Assembly (NCBI GenBank): GCA_033762375.1
Contig: JANRLQ010000002.1
Coordinates: 62,001 to 126,000, forward strand
DNA length: 64,000 nucleotides
Reading direction: 5' to 3'
Source of the DNA: RDXT01 sp033762375
GTDB taxonomy: Bacteria; Bacteroidota; Bacteroidia; J057
Made by a program: the position numbers and the translations under genes. Positions 34,791-43,057 of this stretch are shown piece after piece. The notes under the pieces are model-generated. The model was not told where the DNA came from, searched no databases, and worked only from the letters and a program-made list of their open reading frames with translations. Every line of letters begins with the position of its first letter. The first letter of the stretch is position 1.

Positions 34791-35732
34791 TTAAACACCC
34801 CACCACGCATACATCTCTTCTTCAATCTGCCAGATATAGTGATTTTTCAGGTGAAGCTGGTAGAAGCTACGTGATGTATTGTCCAATTTGGCCAGATCCT
34901 CGCAAAAAAACCGATGTGTTTCCCTATTCTCCTCCTTGTGATTGAGAGAAAGGCTGATCGCGTTTCCCGCTGAATCCTGGCCGGATATGCTGCCCTCTCC
35001 AGGGATTGGGTTACGGACAACCATGAGCAGCCCCGACAGATCGCGATGGTTTGAAATGGCCTCAAATGCATCTAACATTACCGGCTCCAGGGCGATGAAA
35101 AAAGTGTCTCTGGCGACTACAAAAGATTGTATAGAATGAATGAGGTACTTTTTCTCCGGGACTTCCAGCACCAGGAGCTGATCCTTGAACATTGTCAGAC
35201 TTGATGTAAAAACCTCCGTGCGCCTATGCATCTCCACCAGTTCCGCATCAGGTAAAAACATCAGGTTGAGCACATTAACCACACTTTTGAGGTTTTTTAC
35301 CCATATGTCCATAGCCCCCATATAGCTGTGGTTGTCAGGATGCATCTGGCTGTTGCGGATGCGGCGGAATCGGTGGAGCCGCTCTTTGATATGCGCATGA
35401 TGCGGGTCGGGGCAAATCTGATCTATCAGCTGGGCCAGTGCCACCGATCTGGACTTGCCTTGTTTATCTTTATACGTTAAGCCTATCCCTATTTCTTTTG
35501 CCTTGAGCTTTACCGCAATCTCAATCAAACGCAAGGCTTTGTTGACACCTTCGTCATACAGCGGCCAGTAGTGCCAGGCGCTGGCCAGCAGGTATTCTAC
35601 TGTGACGAATGCCTCCCGAACGTCCTGAGGCACGCCCGTATGGAAGTGGCCCTTTAAAACGAATTTTTCCTCGAACAGCTCCCGGTCAGTGATCCTAAAT
35701 ATTTCCCAGCGCTCGTCCGGCTTGTAGTACAT
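34791..35732 (-). CDS. HEPN-like protein inside type I restriction-modification operon
   Basis: The 313-aa protein is all-helical in its first ~160 residues. FVTVEYLLASAWHYWPLYDEGVNKALRLIEIAVKLKAKEI forms long amphipathic helices and ERLHRFRRIRNSQMHPD carries RNSQMH at 126-131. This fits the HEPN catalytic motif R-N-x-x-x-H of ribonuclease toxins and RNA-binding enzymes. The C-terminal ~150 residues are unrecognised. The gene starts 3 bases after hsdS, so it is co-transcribed with the methylase and specificity genes. A role as RNase-type abortive defence or regulator is inferred. HEPN assignment rests on one motif plus helical pattern. Confidence 0.6.
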   Translation of the reverse strand: MYYKPDERWEIFRITDRELFEEKFVLKGHFHTGVPQDVREAFVTVEYLLASAWHYWPLYDEGVNKALRLIEIAVKLKAKEIGIGLTYKDKQGKSRSVALAQLIDQICPDPHHAHIKERLHRFRRIRNSQMHPDNHSYMGAMDIWVKNLKSVVNVLNLMFLPDAELVEMHRRTEVFTSSLTMFKDQLLVLEVPEKKYLIHSIQSFVVARDTFFIALEPVMLDAFEAISNHRDLSGLLMVVRNPIPGEGSISGQDSAGNAISLSLNHKEENRETHRFFCEDLAKLDNTSRSFYQLHLKNHYIWQIEEEMYAWWGV

Positions 35733-35735
35733 ACG

Positions 35736-36911
35736 TCAGAAAATTTGATTGATGAGAGATTTTTGAAGGGCGCGGGAGTTTTGAATATACAAGGTATTGA
35801 CTTTAGAAGCCTTAACCGCAGATTCAATTTTATTAAAAATGTCATTTGCCAACCGCTCCTCTGGAAGACTTAACGGTATATTACCAATTGTAGAAGCATT
35901 TAGGTTTGGCATTGTTGTACCGACGGAGTTATCGAGTAGCCAAGTATTAATAAACCGACTAGTAAGTGCATAATATGCAAGCTTGCTATTCAAATTTTCT
36001 TTTAGGCGAACACGGATAGAACCGGTTCCACATATCCAGCCGTCTTGTTTTTTGTTAATTATTGCTCGCTTTGACAAATCTCCTCTCCGGGGAAATATAA
36101 TATCGTCTGCTATTACGCAATATCTGTTTAATTCTTTCGCTTTTTCATTACTTATGGTTGCTATTTTATCTTCTTGAATTTCCCCATCAATTATGTCGGT
36201 TGGCATTATTACTGGAACTCCATTGTCCACATAGTCTTGTGCATGTAACAAGCTACCAAATGGGCCAATTCTAATTCCGTCATTCTCACAGTAATCGCCT
36301 AATGTTGTATTGCCTTTATTTGCGGACAAATTACTATGAATTAAGCTTTCAATGTAAGAAATAAATCTCTCCAACACCTCCCTCTCCCTTTCCACCACCT
36401 CATCCATGGCCCAGAGCAGCTCGGCCAGTTGGGCTTGCTGGTCTTTGGGCGGGAGGAGGAATTCGTAGTTGGCGAGGTCTTTAAACTTCACCCTTGGCGA
36501 AAGGCCACCTGCGGAGTGTTTGACGGCATAATCAAAGAATTTTTCATTGTTCACCACAAAGGGCAGAAGCTCAGGCAATAGATTTTTCTTTGCTCTGAAA
36601 ACCGTAATGTCGCCAGAACAAATGCCGTCAAAGCTGGCTACTGCGGCTTTTTTCAGATAGGCGCGCCTTCTTCCAAACAGGACATCCCCTTTTTTAAATT
36701 TTTTAGAAAAGGTTGTGGACTCTTCCAGGTTACCTGAACGGGTGAGATGGATATTTTCCGAATCAATATGCTCCAAACCCACCACATGCTCAATGTTTTC
36801 CTCCAAAAGGGATTTGACGGTTTCTTTGGGCTCAAAAACCACATCGCCAAATTTTACCCGTGTCCAACCAGATTTATTGACTGAGAATTGTTGCAGTTGA
36901 GTCGTTTCCAT
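35736..36911 (-). CDS. hsdS: type I restriction-modification specificity subunit S
   Basis: The ATG at 36911 overlaps the hsdM stop (TGATG). The 391-aa protein has the S layout: a first target-recognition domain (~15-150), a conserved helical spacer PPKDQQAQLAELLWAMDEVVERE with the following coiled coil (~155-195), a second recognition domain (~200-350) and a C-terminal helix. It sets the DNA sequence methylated and cut by the complex. The half encoding the second recognition domain (35736 to ~36370) is clearly more AT-rich than the first half, suggesting exchange of that domain. Confidence 0.93.
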   Translation of the reverse strand: METTQLQQFSVNKSGWTRVKFGDVVFEPKETVKSLLEENIEHVVGLEHIDSENIHLTRSGNLEESTTFSKKFKKGDVLFGRRRAYLKKAAVASFDGICSGDITVFRAKKNLLPELLPFVVNNEKFFDYAVKHSAGGLSPRVKFKDLANYEFLLPPKDQQAQLAELLWAMDEVVEREREVLERFISYIESLIHSNLSANKGNTTLGDYCENDGIRIGPFGSLLHAQDYVDNGVPVIMPTDIIDGEIQEDKIATISNEKAKELNRYCVIADDIIFPRRGDLSKRAIINKKQDGWICGTGSIRVRLKENLNSKLAYYALTSRFINTWLLDNSVGTTMPNLNASTIGNIPLSLPEERLANDIFNKIESAVKASKVNTLYIQNSRALQKSLINQIF

Positions 36912-38377
36912 CAGTTCTCCAGGGTTTGAAACAATTCGCTCATAGATAATCGCAGCGCCTTTCCCGACTCTTCCCAATTCCGAAAGGCTTCATCAAAAGG
37001 AAGAACCGGATTTGCATCCTTTTTTTCGGGCTGCGCATACAGACTGACCGACATATTGCCCTTATTCGCTAACACCTCTTCGATAGAGATGAGGGCAGCG
37101 AAGTGGTCCTGGTTTTCAAATTTGGTGAATGCTTCAAATATGTTGTCAATGTGCCTCTGCTCCAGGAAGCCCATGGTCTTTTCCTGCTTTACTTCATGCA
37201 CCGCATTGATAAACAGGATTTTACCCCTTCTCGATGGCACCTTATTGGTTTTGGTCACCAGCAGGCAGGCCTCCATCGGAGAGTTATAAAACAGGTTGGG
37301 GCCCAGGCCGATCACACATTCCACGAGGTCTTCTTCGATCATTTTCCGGCGCATGTCTGCCTCGCTGTCCCGAAACAAGATGCCGTGCGGCCACAGGGTA
37401 ATGGACCGCCCATTTTTGGGGTCCAGGCTTTTCTGAATATGCTGCTGAAACGCATAATCCGCGCAGCCCTGCGGGGGTGTGCCCCAGATATTACGGCCAT
37501 AGGGGTCGTTGGCAAAACCTTTCTGGTCCCAGGCCTTGATGGAATAGGGCGGGTTGGCGAGGATCACGTTGAAGGTTTTCAGCTCGTCGTGGTGCAGAAA
37601 GGCAGGGTTGGCGAGGGTATCGCCCCGCACAATGTGAAACTCCTCGATGCCGTGCATAAACATGTTCATCCGCGCAATGGCTGAGGTGAGCAGGTTGATC
37701 TCCTGCCCGTAGAGCTTGAGGGTGCGGTATTCCTTGCCTTCTTCCTTGAGGTGCAGGGCGCAGTTAAGTAAGAGTCCGCCCGAGCCGCAGGTGGGGTCAT
37801 ACACGCTTTCGCCCGGTTGCGGATCCATGATCAGGGTCATGAGCTTTACCACGGTGCGGTTGGTATAAAACTCGGCGGCGGTATGCCCGCTGTCGTCCGC
37901 AAATTCCTTGATGAGGTATTCGTAGGCATTGCCGAGTTTGTCGTCGGGCACCTGGCTCAGGCTCAGCTTGTGCTGCGAGTAGTGCTCGATGAGGTTGGTG
38001 AGGGTGGCGTCGCTGAGGCGCTCTTTGTTGGTCCAGGAGGCATCGCCGAAAATGCCGAAGAGGGTATCGGGGTTGGCTTGTTCGATGGCGCGCATGGCTT
38101 CCTGCAGGGCCATACCTACGTTGGTGGTCGTCTCCCTGACCCGGTTCCAGTGGGCGTGTTCGGGCACCTGAAAATGATGGTGCTCGGCAAAGGCGGCATA
38201 CTCCATGTCGCCGTCGCTGTCGGCCAGGGCAAGCTCAAACTCTTCGTCGTACACATCACAGATGCGCTTAAAAAACAGCAGCGGGAAGATGTACTGCTTG
38301 TAGTCGCCGGCATCAATGGTGCCGCGCAGGAGGGTGGCTGCGCCCCAGAGGTATTTTTCGAGTTGGGATTGGGTCAT
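36911..38377 (-). CDS. hsdM: type I restriction-modification methyltransferase subunit M (first copy)
   Basis: The ATG at 38377 (MTQSQLEKYLWGAA) is chosen; a GTG seven codons upstream lies inside a repeat. The 488-aa N6-adenine methylase has the N-terminal helical domain, the AdoMet motif DPTCGSGGLLL and the catalytic NPPY in VILANPPYSIKAW. It methylates host DNA at the site chosen by HsdS and is needed for restriction. It is translationally coupled to hsdS. A second, different hsdM lies upstream. Confidence 0.96.
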   Translation of the reverse strand: MTQSQLEKYLWGAATLLRGTIDAGDYKQYIFPLLFFKRICDVYDEEFELALADSDGDMEYAAFAEHHHFQVPEHAHWNRVRETTTNVGMALQEAMRAIEQANPDTLFGIFGDASWTNKERLSDATLTNLIEHYSQHKLSLSQVPDDKLGNAYEYLIKEFADDSGHTAAEFYTNRTVVKLMTLIMDPQPGESVYDPTCGSGGLLLNCALHLKEEGKEYRTLKLYGQEINLLTSAIARMNMFMHGIEEFHIVRGDTLANPAFLHHDELKTFNVILANPPYSIKAWDQKGFANDPYGRNIWGTPPQGCADYAFQQHIQKSLDPKNGRSITLWPHGILFRDSEADMRRKMIEEDLVECVIGLGPNLFYNSPMEACLLVTKTNKVPSRRGKILFINAVHEVKQEKTMGFLEQRHIDNIFEAFTKFENQDHFAALISIEEVLANKGNMSVSLYAQPEKKDANPVLPFDEAFRNWEESGKALRLSMSELFQTLEN

Positions 38378-38390
38378 GGGGGGTATGGGT

Positions 38391-38451
38391 TTCACCACAG
38401 ATTTACACAGATTTTCACGGATTTGTATTGAGTGTCTGTGTTGTTTGTGGG
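38391..38451. repeat. CACCACAGAT hairpin repeat (copy D)
   Basis: It begins TTCACCACAGATTTACACAG and contains CACGGATTTG and TGTCTGTGTTG before ending TTTGTGG. It separates the GxxExxY gene from hsdM and supplies an alternative GTG start to hsdM. Confidence 0.6.
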
Positions 38452-38457
38452 AGAGTG

Positions 38458-38832
38458 TTACATGATGATTCGGTGGATGCCTTTTTTCATATCGGTCACA
38501 TTGAAGTTCAGCAAGAGGCCCAGCTTCAGTCCGGACAGCTTCAGGTAGGTCATGAGCTGCGCGGTGTGAATGGGGGCAACCTCGATGACTGACTTGATTT
38601 CGAGAATCAGCAGCCCGTTCACCAGCATATCTATGCGGTAGCCCGCGTCCAGCCGGATGCCGTCATACACCACCGGCAGCGCTTTCTGTCGCTCAGGAGC
38701 CAGCCCGGCCTTGAGCAGCTCATGCTCCAGACATACCTCATAGGTTGACTCCAGCAGGCCGGGGCCCAGGGCAGTGTGCACGCGATACGCACAGCCAATG
38801 ATGGTATAGGACAACTCGTTTAAGGCTTCCAT
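38458..38832 (-). CDS. GxxExxY protein (PDDEXK-fold family)
   Basis: The ATG at 38832 (MEALNELSYTIIG) starts the family core. The open frame runs 78 codons further upstream, but that part is translated repeat. The 124-aa protein has the naming motif GLLESTY (Gly25, Glu28, Tyr31) and a nuclease-like core with Asp68 and Glu78-Ile-Lys80 (RIDMLVNGLLILEIKS). These small proteins share the PD-(D/E)xK fold; their biological role is not settled. It lies between two hsdM genes and is flanked on both sides by hairpin repeats, so it may have arrived with them. Confidence 0.9.
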   Translation of the reverse strand: MEALNELSYTIIGCAYRVHTALGPGLLESTYEVCLEHELLKAGLAPERQKALPVVYDGIRLDAGYRIDMLVNGLLILEIKSVIEVAPIHTAQLMTYLKLSGLKLGLLLNFNVTDMKKGIHRIIM

Positions 38833-38850
38833 GTGTGGGGTTCGTTGGGG

Positions 38851-39085
38851 CACCACAGATTCCTTGCCCGGATTTAATCTGTGTTCTATCTGTGCTATCC
38901 GTGGTGAATTTACAGTTTGGGGCACCACAGATTTACACAGATTATGCACAGATATTGAGGCTGGTTCTAATCTGTGTTCCATCTGTGCTATCCGTGGTGA
39001 AAAAGCTACCATAGACTTACCCGGATGATTCACGGATTCCTTGCCCGGATTTAATCTGTGTTCCATCTGTGCTATCTGTGGTGAA
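38851..39085. repeat. three hairpin-forming repeats with CACCAC...GTGGTG ends (copies A-C)
   Basis: Copy A is 38851-38906, copy B 38933-38999 and copy C 39029-39085. Each starts CACCACAGAT or TTCACGGATT and ends ATC-C/T-GTGGTGAA, so each can fold on itself. A and C share the inner block CCTTGCCCGGATTTAATCTGTGTT; B has a different centre. Copy C runs into the 3' end of the second hsdM. Copies D and E belong to the same family. Confidence 0.75.
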
Positions 39086-40558
39086 TTTCATTAAAATCTT
39101 CTTGAATTTCTCCTCTGCCTCCAAACTCGCCTCCCATGCCGTTTTCAACTCCGCCATCGCCTCCTCCACACTGGGCAACTTGTCCTCCACTACCTTCTCC
39201 ACATACAACGGAATATTGAGGTTAAAGTCATTTTCTTGCAGGTCATTGAGGGTAGCCATCGCCACAAAATTTTCTACCGGGGAAAAAGCCTGATACCATG
39301 TGTAGATTTGATCCACGTGTACCGACTCCAGGTAATTCTGGGCCCTGCCTACCCGCACCTGCTCCGATGCATCTATAAATAAAACCTTTTCCTTTTTGCT
39401 GGCCTCCTTCTGTTGCTTGAACACCATCACACAGGCCGCCAGTTGGGTTCCGTAGAAGATATTAGGGCCCAGGCCGATGACCGCTTCCAGCATATCCTGC
39501 CGGATCAGTGCTTCGCGGATACGCCCTTCTGCTCCTTTTCTGAACAACGCTCCGTGCGGCAGCACCACCGTCATGCGGCCGGTGCTGTTCATGGATTTGA
39601 TCATGTGCTGCACCCAGGCCATGTCGCCATTGCCCTGCGGAGGCACTCCGGCAATGTTCCGCCCGAAAGGATCGTTGGCCCAGCTTTCCGCACCCCATTC
39701 TTTCAGCGAAAACGGCGGATTGGCAATCACACAATCGAAGGTTCTGAGCCCGTCTGCCTCAAAAAATGCGGGGTTGCGCAGGGTATCGCCCCGCATGATC
39801 TCGAAGTCTTCGATACCGTGCAGGAACATGTTCATGCGGGCAATGGAGCTGGAGGTCAGGTTTTTCTCCTGCCCGTAGAGCTTGAGCGTCCGGAAGTCCT
39901 CTCCGCTCTGCTTCAGGTGTGCCACACATTCGAGCAGCATACCGCCTGTGCCACAGGCCGGGTCATAAATGGTTTCGCCCTCATGCGGGTCTAGAATCAG
40001 CCCCAGCAAATGGACCACCGAACGCGGAGTATAAAACTCACCAGCCTTTTTGTTGGTGAGGTCGGCAAAATGTTTGATCAGGTATTCATAGGCTTTTCCC
40101 AGCACGTCAGCATCTACCTGGCTGTTAGAGAGGTTGTACTGTGAAAAGTGCTCAATCAGGTTAATGAGCAGCCGGTCAGAAAGTTTGTTTTTATTGCTCC
40201 ATTGTGCATCCCCAAAAATGCCGTATAAAAATTGCTGATTGGCTTGCTCGATACCCCGCAGTGCTTGTTCAATGGCCAGACCTACATTAGAAGTCGCGGC
40301 CCGCACATCTTCCCAGTGACAGCCATCCGGGATTACAAACCGGTGAAACTCGGGTAAAGAAGCATAAACGTCATCACCTTCAGACTCTTGCAGGGCAAGC
40401 TGATATTCCTCATCGTACACATCAGAGATCCGCTTGAAAAACAGAAGCGGGAAAATATAGACCTTAAAGTCTGAAGCATCGACTGGTCCTTTCAGTATCC
40501 AGGCTGCTTTGGCAAGATATTGTTCTAGCTGAGAGGAGGAAAGTTGAGAAAGCACCAT
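39017..40558 (-). CDS. hsdM: type I restriction-modification methyltransferase subunit M (second copy)
   Basis: The 513-aa protein has the full methylase core: helical N-domain (SQLEQYLAKAAWILKG), AdoMet motif DPACGTGGMLL and catalytic NPPF in VIANPPFSLKEW. It clearly differs from the other HsdM in sequence and has no hsdS of its own next to it. The last ~22 residues after KKILMK are encoded by a hairpin repeat that also occurs elsewhere in the locus, so the original C-terminus was probably replaced. It may be a leftover from a second system or an alternative partner of the single HsdS. Confidence 0.93.
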   Translation of the reverse strand: MVLSQLSSSQLEQYLAKAAWILKGPVDASDFKVYIFPLLFFKRISDVYDEEYQLALQESEGDDVYASLPEFHRFVIPDGCHWEDVRAATSNVGLAIEQALRGIEQANQQFLYGIFGDAQWSNKNKLSDRLLINLIEHFSQYNLSNSQVDADVLGKAYEYLIKHFADLTNKKAGEFYTPRSVVHLLGLILDPHEGETIYDPACGTGGMLLECVAHLKQSGEDFRTLKLYGQEKNLTSSSIARMNMFLHGIEDFEIMRGDTLRNPAFFEADGLRTFDCVIANPPFSLKEWGAESWANDPFGRNIAGVPPQGNGDMAWVQHMIKSMNSTGRMTVVLPHGALFRKGAEGRIREALIRQDMLEAVIGLGPNIFYGTQLAACVMVFKQQKEASKKEKVLFIDASEQVRVGRAQNYLESVHVDQIYTWYQAFSPVENFVAMATLNDLQENDFNLNIPLYVEKVVEDKLPSVEEAMAELKTAWEASLEAEEKFKKILMKFTTDSTDGTQIKSGQGIRESSG

Positions 40559-40819
40559 ATGTCATATGTTCCTTTTCTATGGCTTACTATTAAGTCTTGT
40601 CAGGAACGCAAGGTATATAAACACTTGGTGCAGTACAAATGCTCAAACCCTTCCAACGGGGAAAAAACGCTCCCTGATGAATTCGGAACTCACGTAATGT
40701 TACCTATAACAGTTATACACAAACAAAAAACGCCCTCTTTTCCCATACAGGCACCCACAAACATATTGCCTGAGAAGGTGTTTATGCAGCATATATGTCC
40801 CCCATTTTATTCAACACGT

Positions 40820-41356
40820 ATGCGCAGAACGCTGATCCCTGTCCTGCTCCGCGGGCTGATGTTTTTGATGCTGCTGGTGCTGGTACTACCTGCCGCTGTG
40901 CCGGTACGGGCTGCTTCTTACCCGTACACCTACCGTCCGGCCGGTAGTCCGCTGGTATATACCCCCTCCTATCCGGCGGGTGAGGCAGATACCACCCAGC
41001 TCAACCTGATGGTAGAAAAACTGGATCTCCGGGCAAACCGTGCCCTGGCGACCGAGATCATCGGCATCGTAGCCGCGGTGGTGATGGTGCTGGCTGCGGT
41101 GGGAGGCAGTGCCGGGCTGTTTCTGTTCTTTTTCCTGATCGCTCTGATAGCAGGAATCATAGGACTGGTCAACCTGATCGGGGGACTCCTCCTATCCAGC
41201 GACATCAAAAATGCCCTCGCCGCCAGCCAGGATCCCCGGCTCCAGCTCAAATATCAACTCCGCACCGCCCGGGCCCGGACCATTCTGACGATTATCGGAG
41301 TATTGCTGATCATTAACGTGATTACCAGCCTGATCTCCAGCGCCCTCAGCGCCTGA
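40820..41356 (+). CDS. exported/membrane hypothetical protein
   Basis: The ATG at 40820 (MRRTLIPVLLRG) gives a good signal peptide ending VRAAS; the frame upstream overlaps the hsdM start region and is not convincing. The 178-aa protein has a Pro/Tyr-rich segment, then two or three hydrophobic helices (~75-98, ~99-125 and ~155-175) separated by DIKNALAASQDP. I do not recognise the family. It converges on the DUF4907 gene with an 11-base overlap of the 3' ends. The 261 bases before it show nothing clear. Confidence 0.6.
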   Translation: MRRTLIPVLLRGLMFLMLLVLVLPAAVPVRAASYPYTYRPAGSPLVYTPSYPAGEADTTQLNLMVEKLDLRANRALATEIIGIVAAVVMVLAAVGGSAGLFLFFFLIALIAGIIGLVNLIGGLLLSSDIKNALAASQDPRLQLKYQLRTARARTILTIIGVLLIINVITSLISSALSA

Positions 41357-41693
41357 GCGGGGGCGTACCCGCCAGTATGTCTGCTATTTCTGCACGGGTG
41401 AGGGTCGGCGGGAGCTGGCCCTGAGTGAGCTTCAGCAGCATGAGTTCGCCGGCCTGGCGGGCGGTCACGGTGTCCGGAAAACCGTGCAATCCAGCCACGG
41501 CGGGGATGTGCGCCTGACGGATCAGTACGTTGTCCGCACGCAGGATCTCAAAGCCTACCCCATCCGGTATGCCAGGAATCAGGCGCAACTGATAGGTCCC
41601 TTCAGCCTTGGGCCTGGATTGGGGTGAAACCATGGTCTGCCCCACAGCAGCCAGGGATATACACAGGAGTACAGCCAGATGAATAGGTTTCAT
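41346..41693 (-). CDS. DUF4907 family exported protein
   Basis: The ATG at 41693 (MKPIHLAVLLCISLA) gives a signal peptide. The ~95-residue mature part has the DUF4907 pattern: GFEILRADNVLIRQAHIPAV, then GFPDTVTARQAGELMLLKL and a PPTLTRAEI end. In Bacteroidota this small family is often found beside Kelch-repeat genes, as here, and is thought to be periplasmic or surface located. Function is unknown. It follows the Kelch gene by 59 bases that contain a perfect hairpin. Confidence 0.8.
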   Translation of the reverse strand: MKPIHLAVLLCISLAAVGQTMVSPQSRPKAEGTYQLRLIPGIPDGVGFEILRADNVLIRQAHIPAVAGLHGFPDTVTARQAGELMLLKLTQGQLPPTLTRAEIADILAGTPPLRR

Positions 41694-41710
41694 ATAGTCT
41701 ATATGGTAAG

Positions 41711-41738
41711 CAGACAACCGGTATATCCCGGTTGTCTG
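41711..41738 (-). terminator. perfect hairpin between Kelch and DUF4907 genes
   Basis: CAGACAACCGG (41711-41721) pairs with CCGGTTGTCTG (41728-41738). No T-run follows on the minus strand, so it may be a weak terminator, a processing site or an mRNA-stabilising structure that sets a lower level for the DUF4907 gene. Confidence 0.4.
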
Positions 41739-41752
41739 ATGGTACAGCAAGG

Positions 41753-42955
41753 TTAGTCCAGGTATAGCCTGCGGGTAATGCTCTCCTCGCCCATACGGGC
41801 GACCTGGAGCAGATACACACCGGGTGCGGGCCGGTCAAATACCAGATCACCCTCCCATCCCTCTGTCCCGCGTATCTGACAATCTGCCAGGGTGCGACCT
41901 TGCATATCACGCAGGGTCACGAGAGCAGGCTGTCCCCCCAGGTGACTGAGGGAGAGGCGGATACGCCCCGGCATCACCGACAAGATGCGCAAGTCGCTGA
42001 CAGAGATGCCTGCTGGTGAGAGTGAATTGACAAAACCAGGGGTAAACTCCCAGAGTTGATTGCTGGGGTTATTGCCGCCGGAGATGGTCTCTTCGCCAAA
42101 CAACAGATACCCACGATCTGCCGTCGCAAAAGCAGATGCATTGGCGATGCGGTTGCTGGGAAACGTATTGTCATATTCCCATATATCTGCCACAGGATCA
42201 TACCGGTACAGATCCTTTTTATTACCTCCTACATTATAGACATATCCATAGTCCCCCAGCCCAAAAGCGACCGACTGGTCAGACCGGATACCCATATCCG
42301 CCACTTGTTTCCAGCTGTCTCCCACAGGATCATATTGCCACATGTCAGACTGCACCGATCCGAACACCCAAAAGCCCAGACCAATATATCCTTTGCCGCG
42401 GGTGGCAAAAGCTACCTGCGCCCGGCGGTCCAGCCCGGGATAGTCAGCCTTGACAGACCAGGTATCAGTCGGCGCATGGTAGGCGTAGAAATTATTGGTG
42501 CCATTTTCGGGGCCTATATAATAGGTGCTGTCTATCACAAATCCATGTGAATAGGCAAATCCCACCCCGCCGGGGACCGAGGACTTTTGGGTCCAGGTAT
42601 TGGCAGCCGGATCGTACTGATAGACATCGGAGCTAAACTGAATAAAACTCGATCCAAAGGCAATATACCCTTTGTCACCGACCGCAAATCCATCACAACC
42701 CTCGCGGTTGCCCCCGGGAAAATCAGCTTTTTGGGTCCAGGTATCCGTCACCGGGTCGTACTCCCAGAAGTCAGCGACATTGCTCCCGGAAAAAGACAGC
42801 CTGCCGGTGCCACCGTATCCTTTACCCCCGGCTGAAAAAGCGGCACTCCAAAAGCGCCCACTGCCGGGTACTGAAGCTTTTTGGGTCCAGGTGCCTTGCG
42901 CCACCCCGGCGGTCGCCAGACAGCAGACCACTACACACATGAGAGATTTCATCAT
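41753..42955 (-). CDS. Kelch-repeat protein with T9SS sorting domain
   Basis: The start MMKSLMCVVVCCL gives a signal peptide ending GVAQG. The protein has about six Kelch blades, each with the doublet and W/Y signature, for example DFWEYDPVTDTWTQKADFPGG and DMWQYDPVGDSWKQVADMG. The last ~80 residues resemble a T9SS type A domain (VTLRDMQGRTLADCQI and GVYLLQVARMGEESITRRLYLD). It should be secreted or anchored on the surface. It pairs with DUF4907 downstream. Ligand unknown. Confidence 0.9.
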   Translation of the reverse strand: MMKSLMCVVVCCLATAGVAQGTWTQKASVPGSGRFWSAAFSAGGKGYGGTGRLSFSGSNVADFWEYDPVTDTWTQKADFPGGNREGCDGFAVGDKGYIAFGSSFIQFSSDVYQYDPAANTWTQKSSVPGGVGFAYSHGFVIDSTYYIGPENGTNNFYAYHAPTDTWSVKADYPGLDRRAQVAFATRGKGYIGLGFWVFGSVQSDMWQYDPVGDSWKQVADMGIRSDQSVAFGLGDYGYVYNVGGNKKDLYRYDPVADIWEYDNTFPSNRIANASAFATADRGYLLFGEETISGGNNPSNQLWEFTPGFVNSLSPAGISVSDLRILSVMPGRIRLSLSHLGGQPALVTLRDMQGRTLADCQIRGTEGWEGDLVFDRPAPGVYLLQVARMGEESITRRLYLD

Positions 42956-43057
42956 CAGATTGATTACAGGTACATCAACGGCATCCCTGCGGAGTGTCCG
43001 TATCAGCAGCAAGTTGGGGGGTAAGTTGCTGCCTGCCTATCCCCAAAACCGGGGAGG

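Noticed and set aside
38833..39066. 78-codon N-terminal extension of the GxxExxY gene
   Set aside because: It is translated repeat sequence with the same short peptide appearing twice; the family core begins at 38832.
38851..39085. CRISPR-like spacing of repeats
   Set aside because: Only three unequal copies, each self-complementary, two with the same centre, no spacers and no cas genes.
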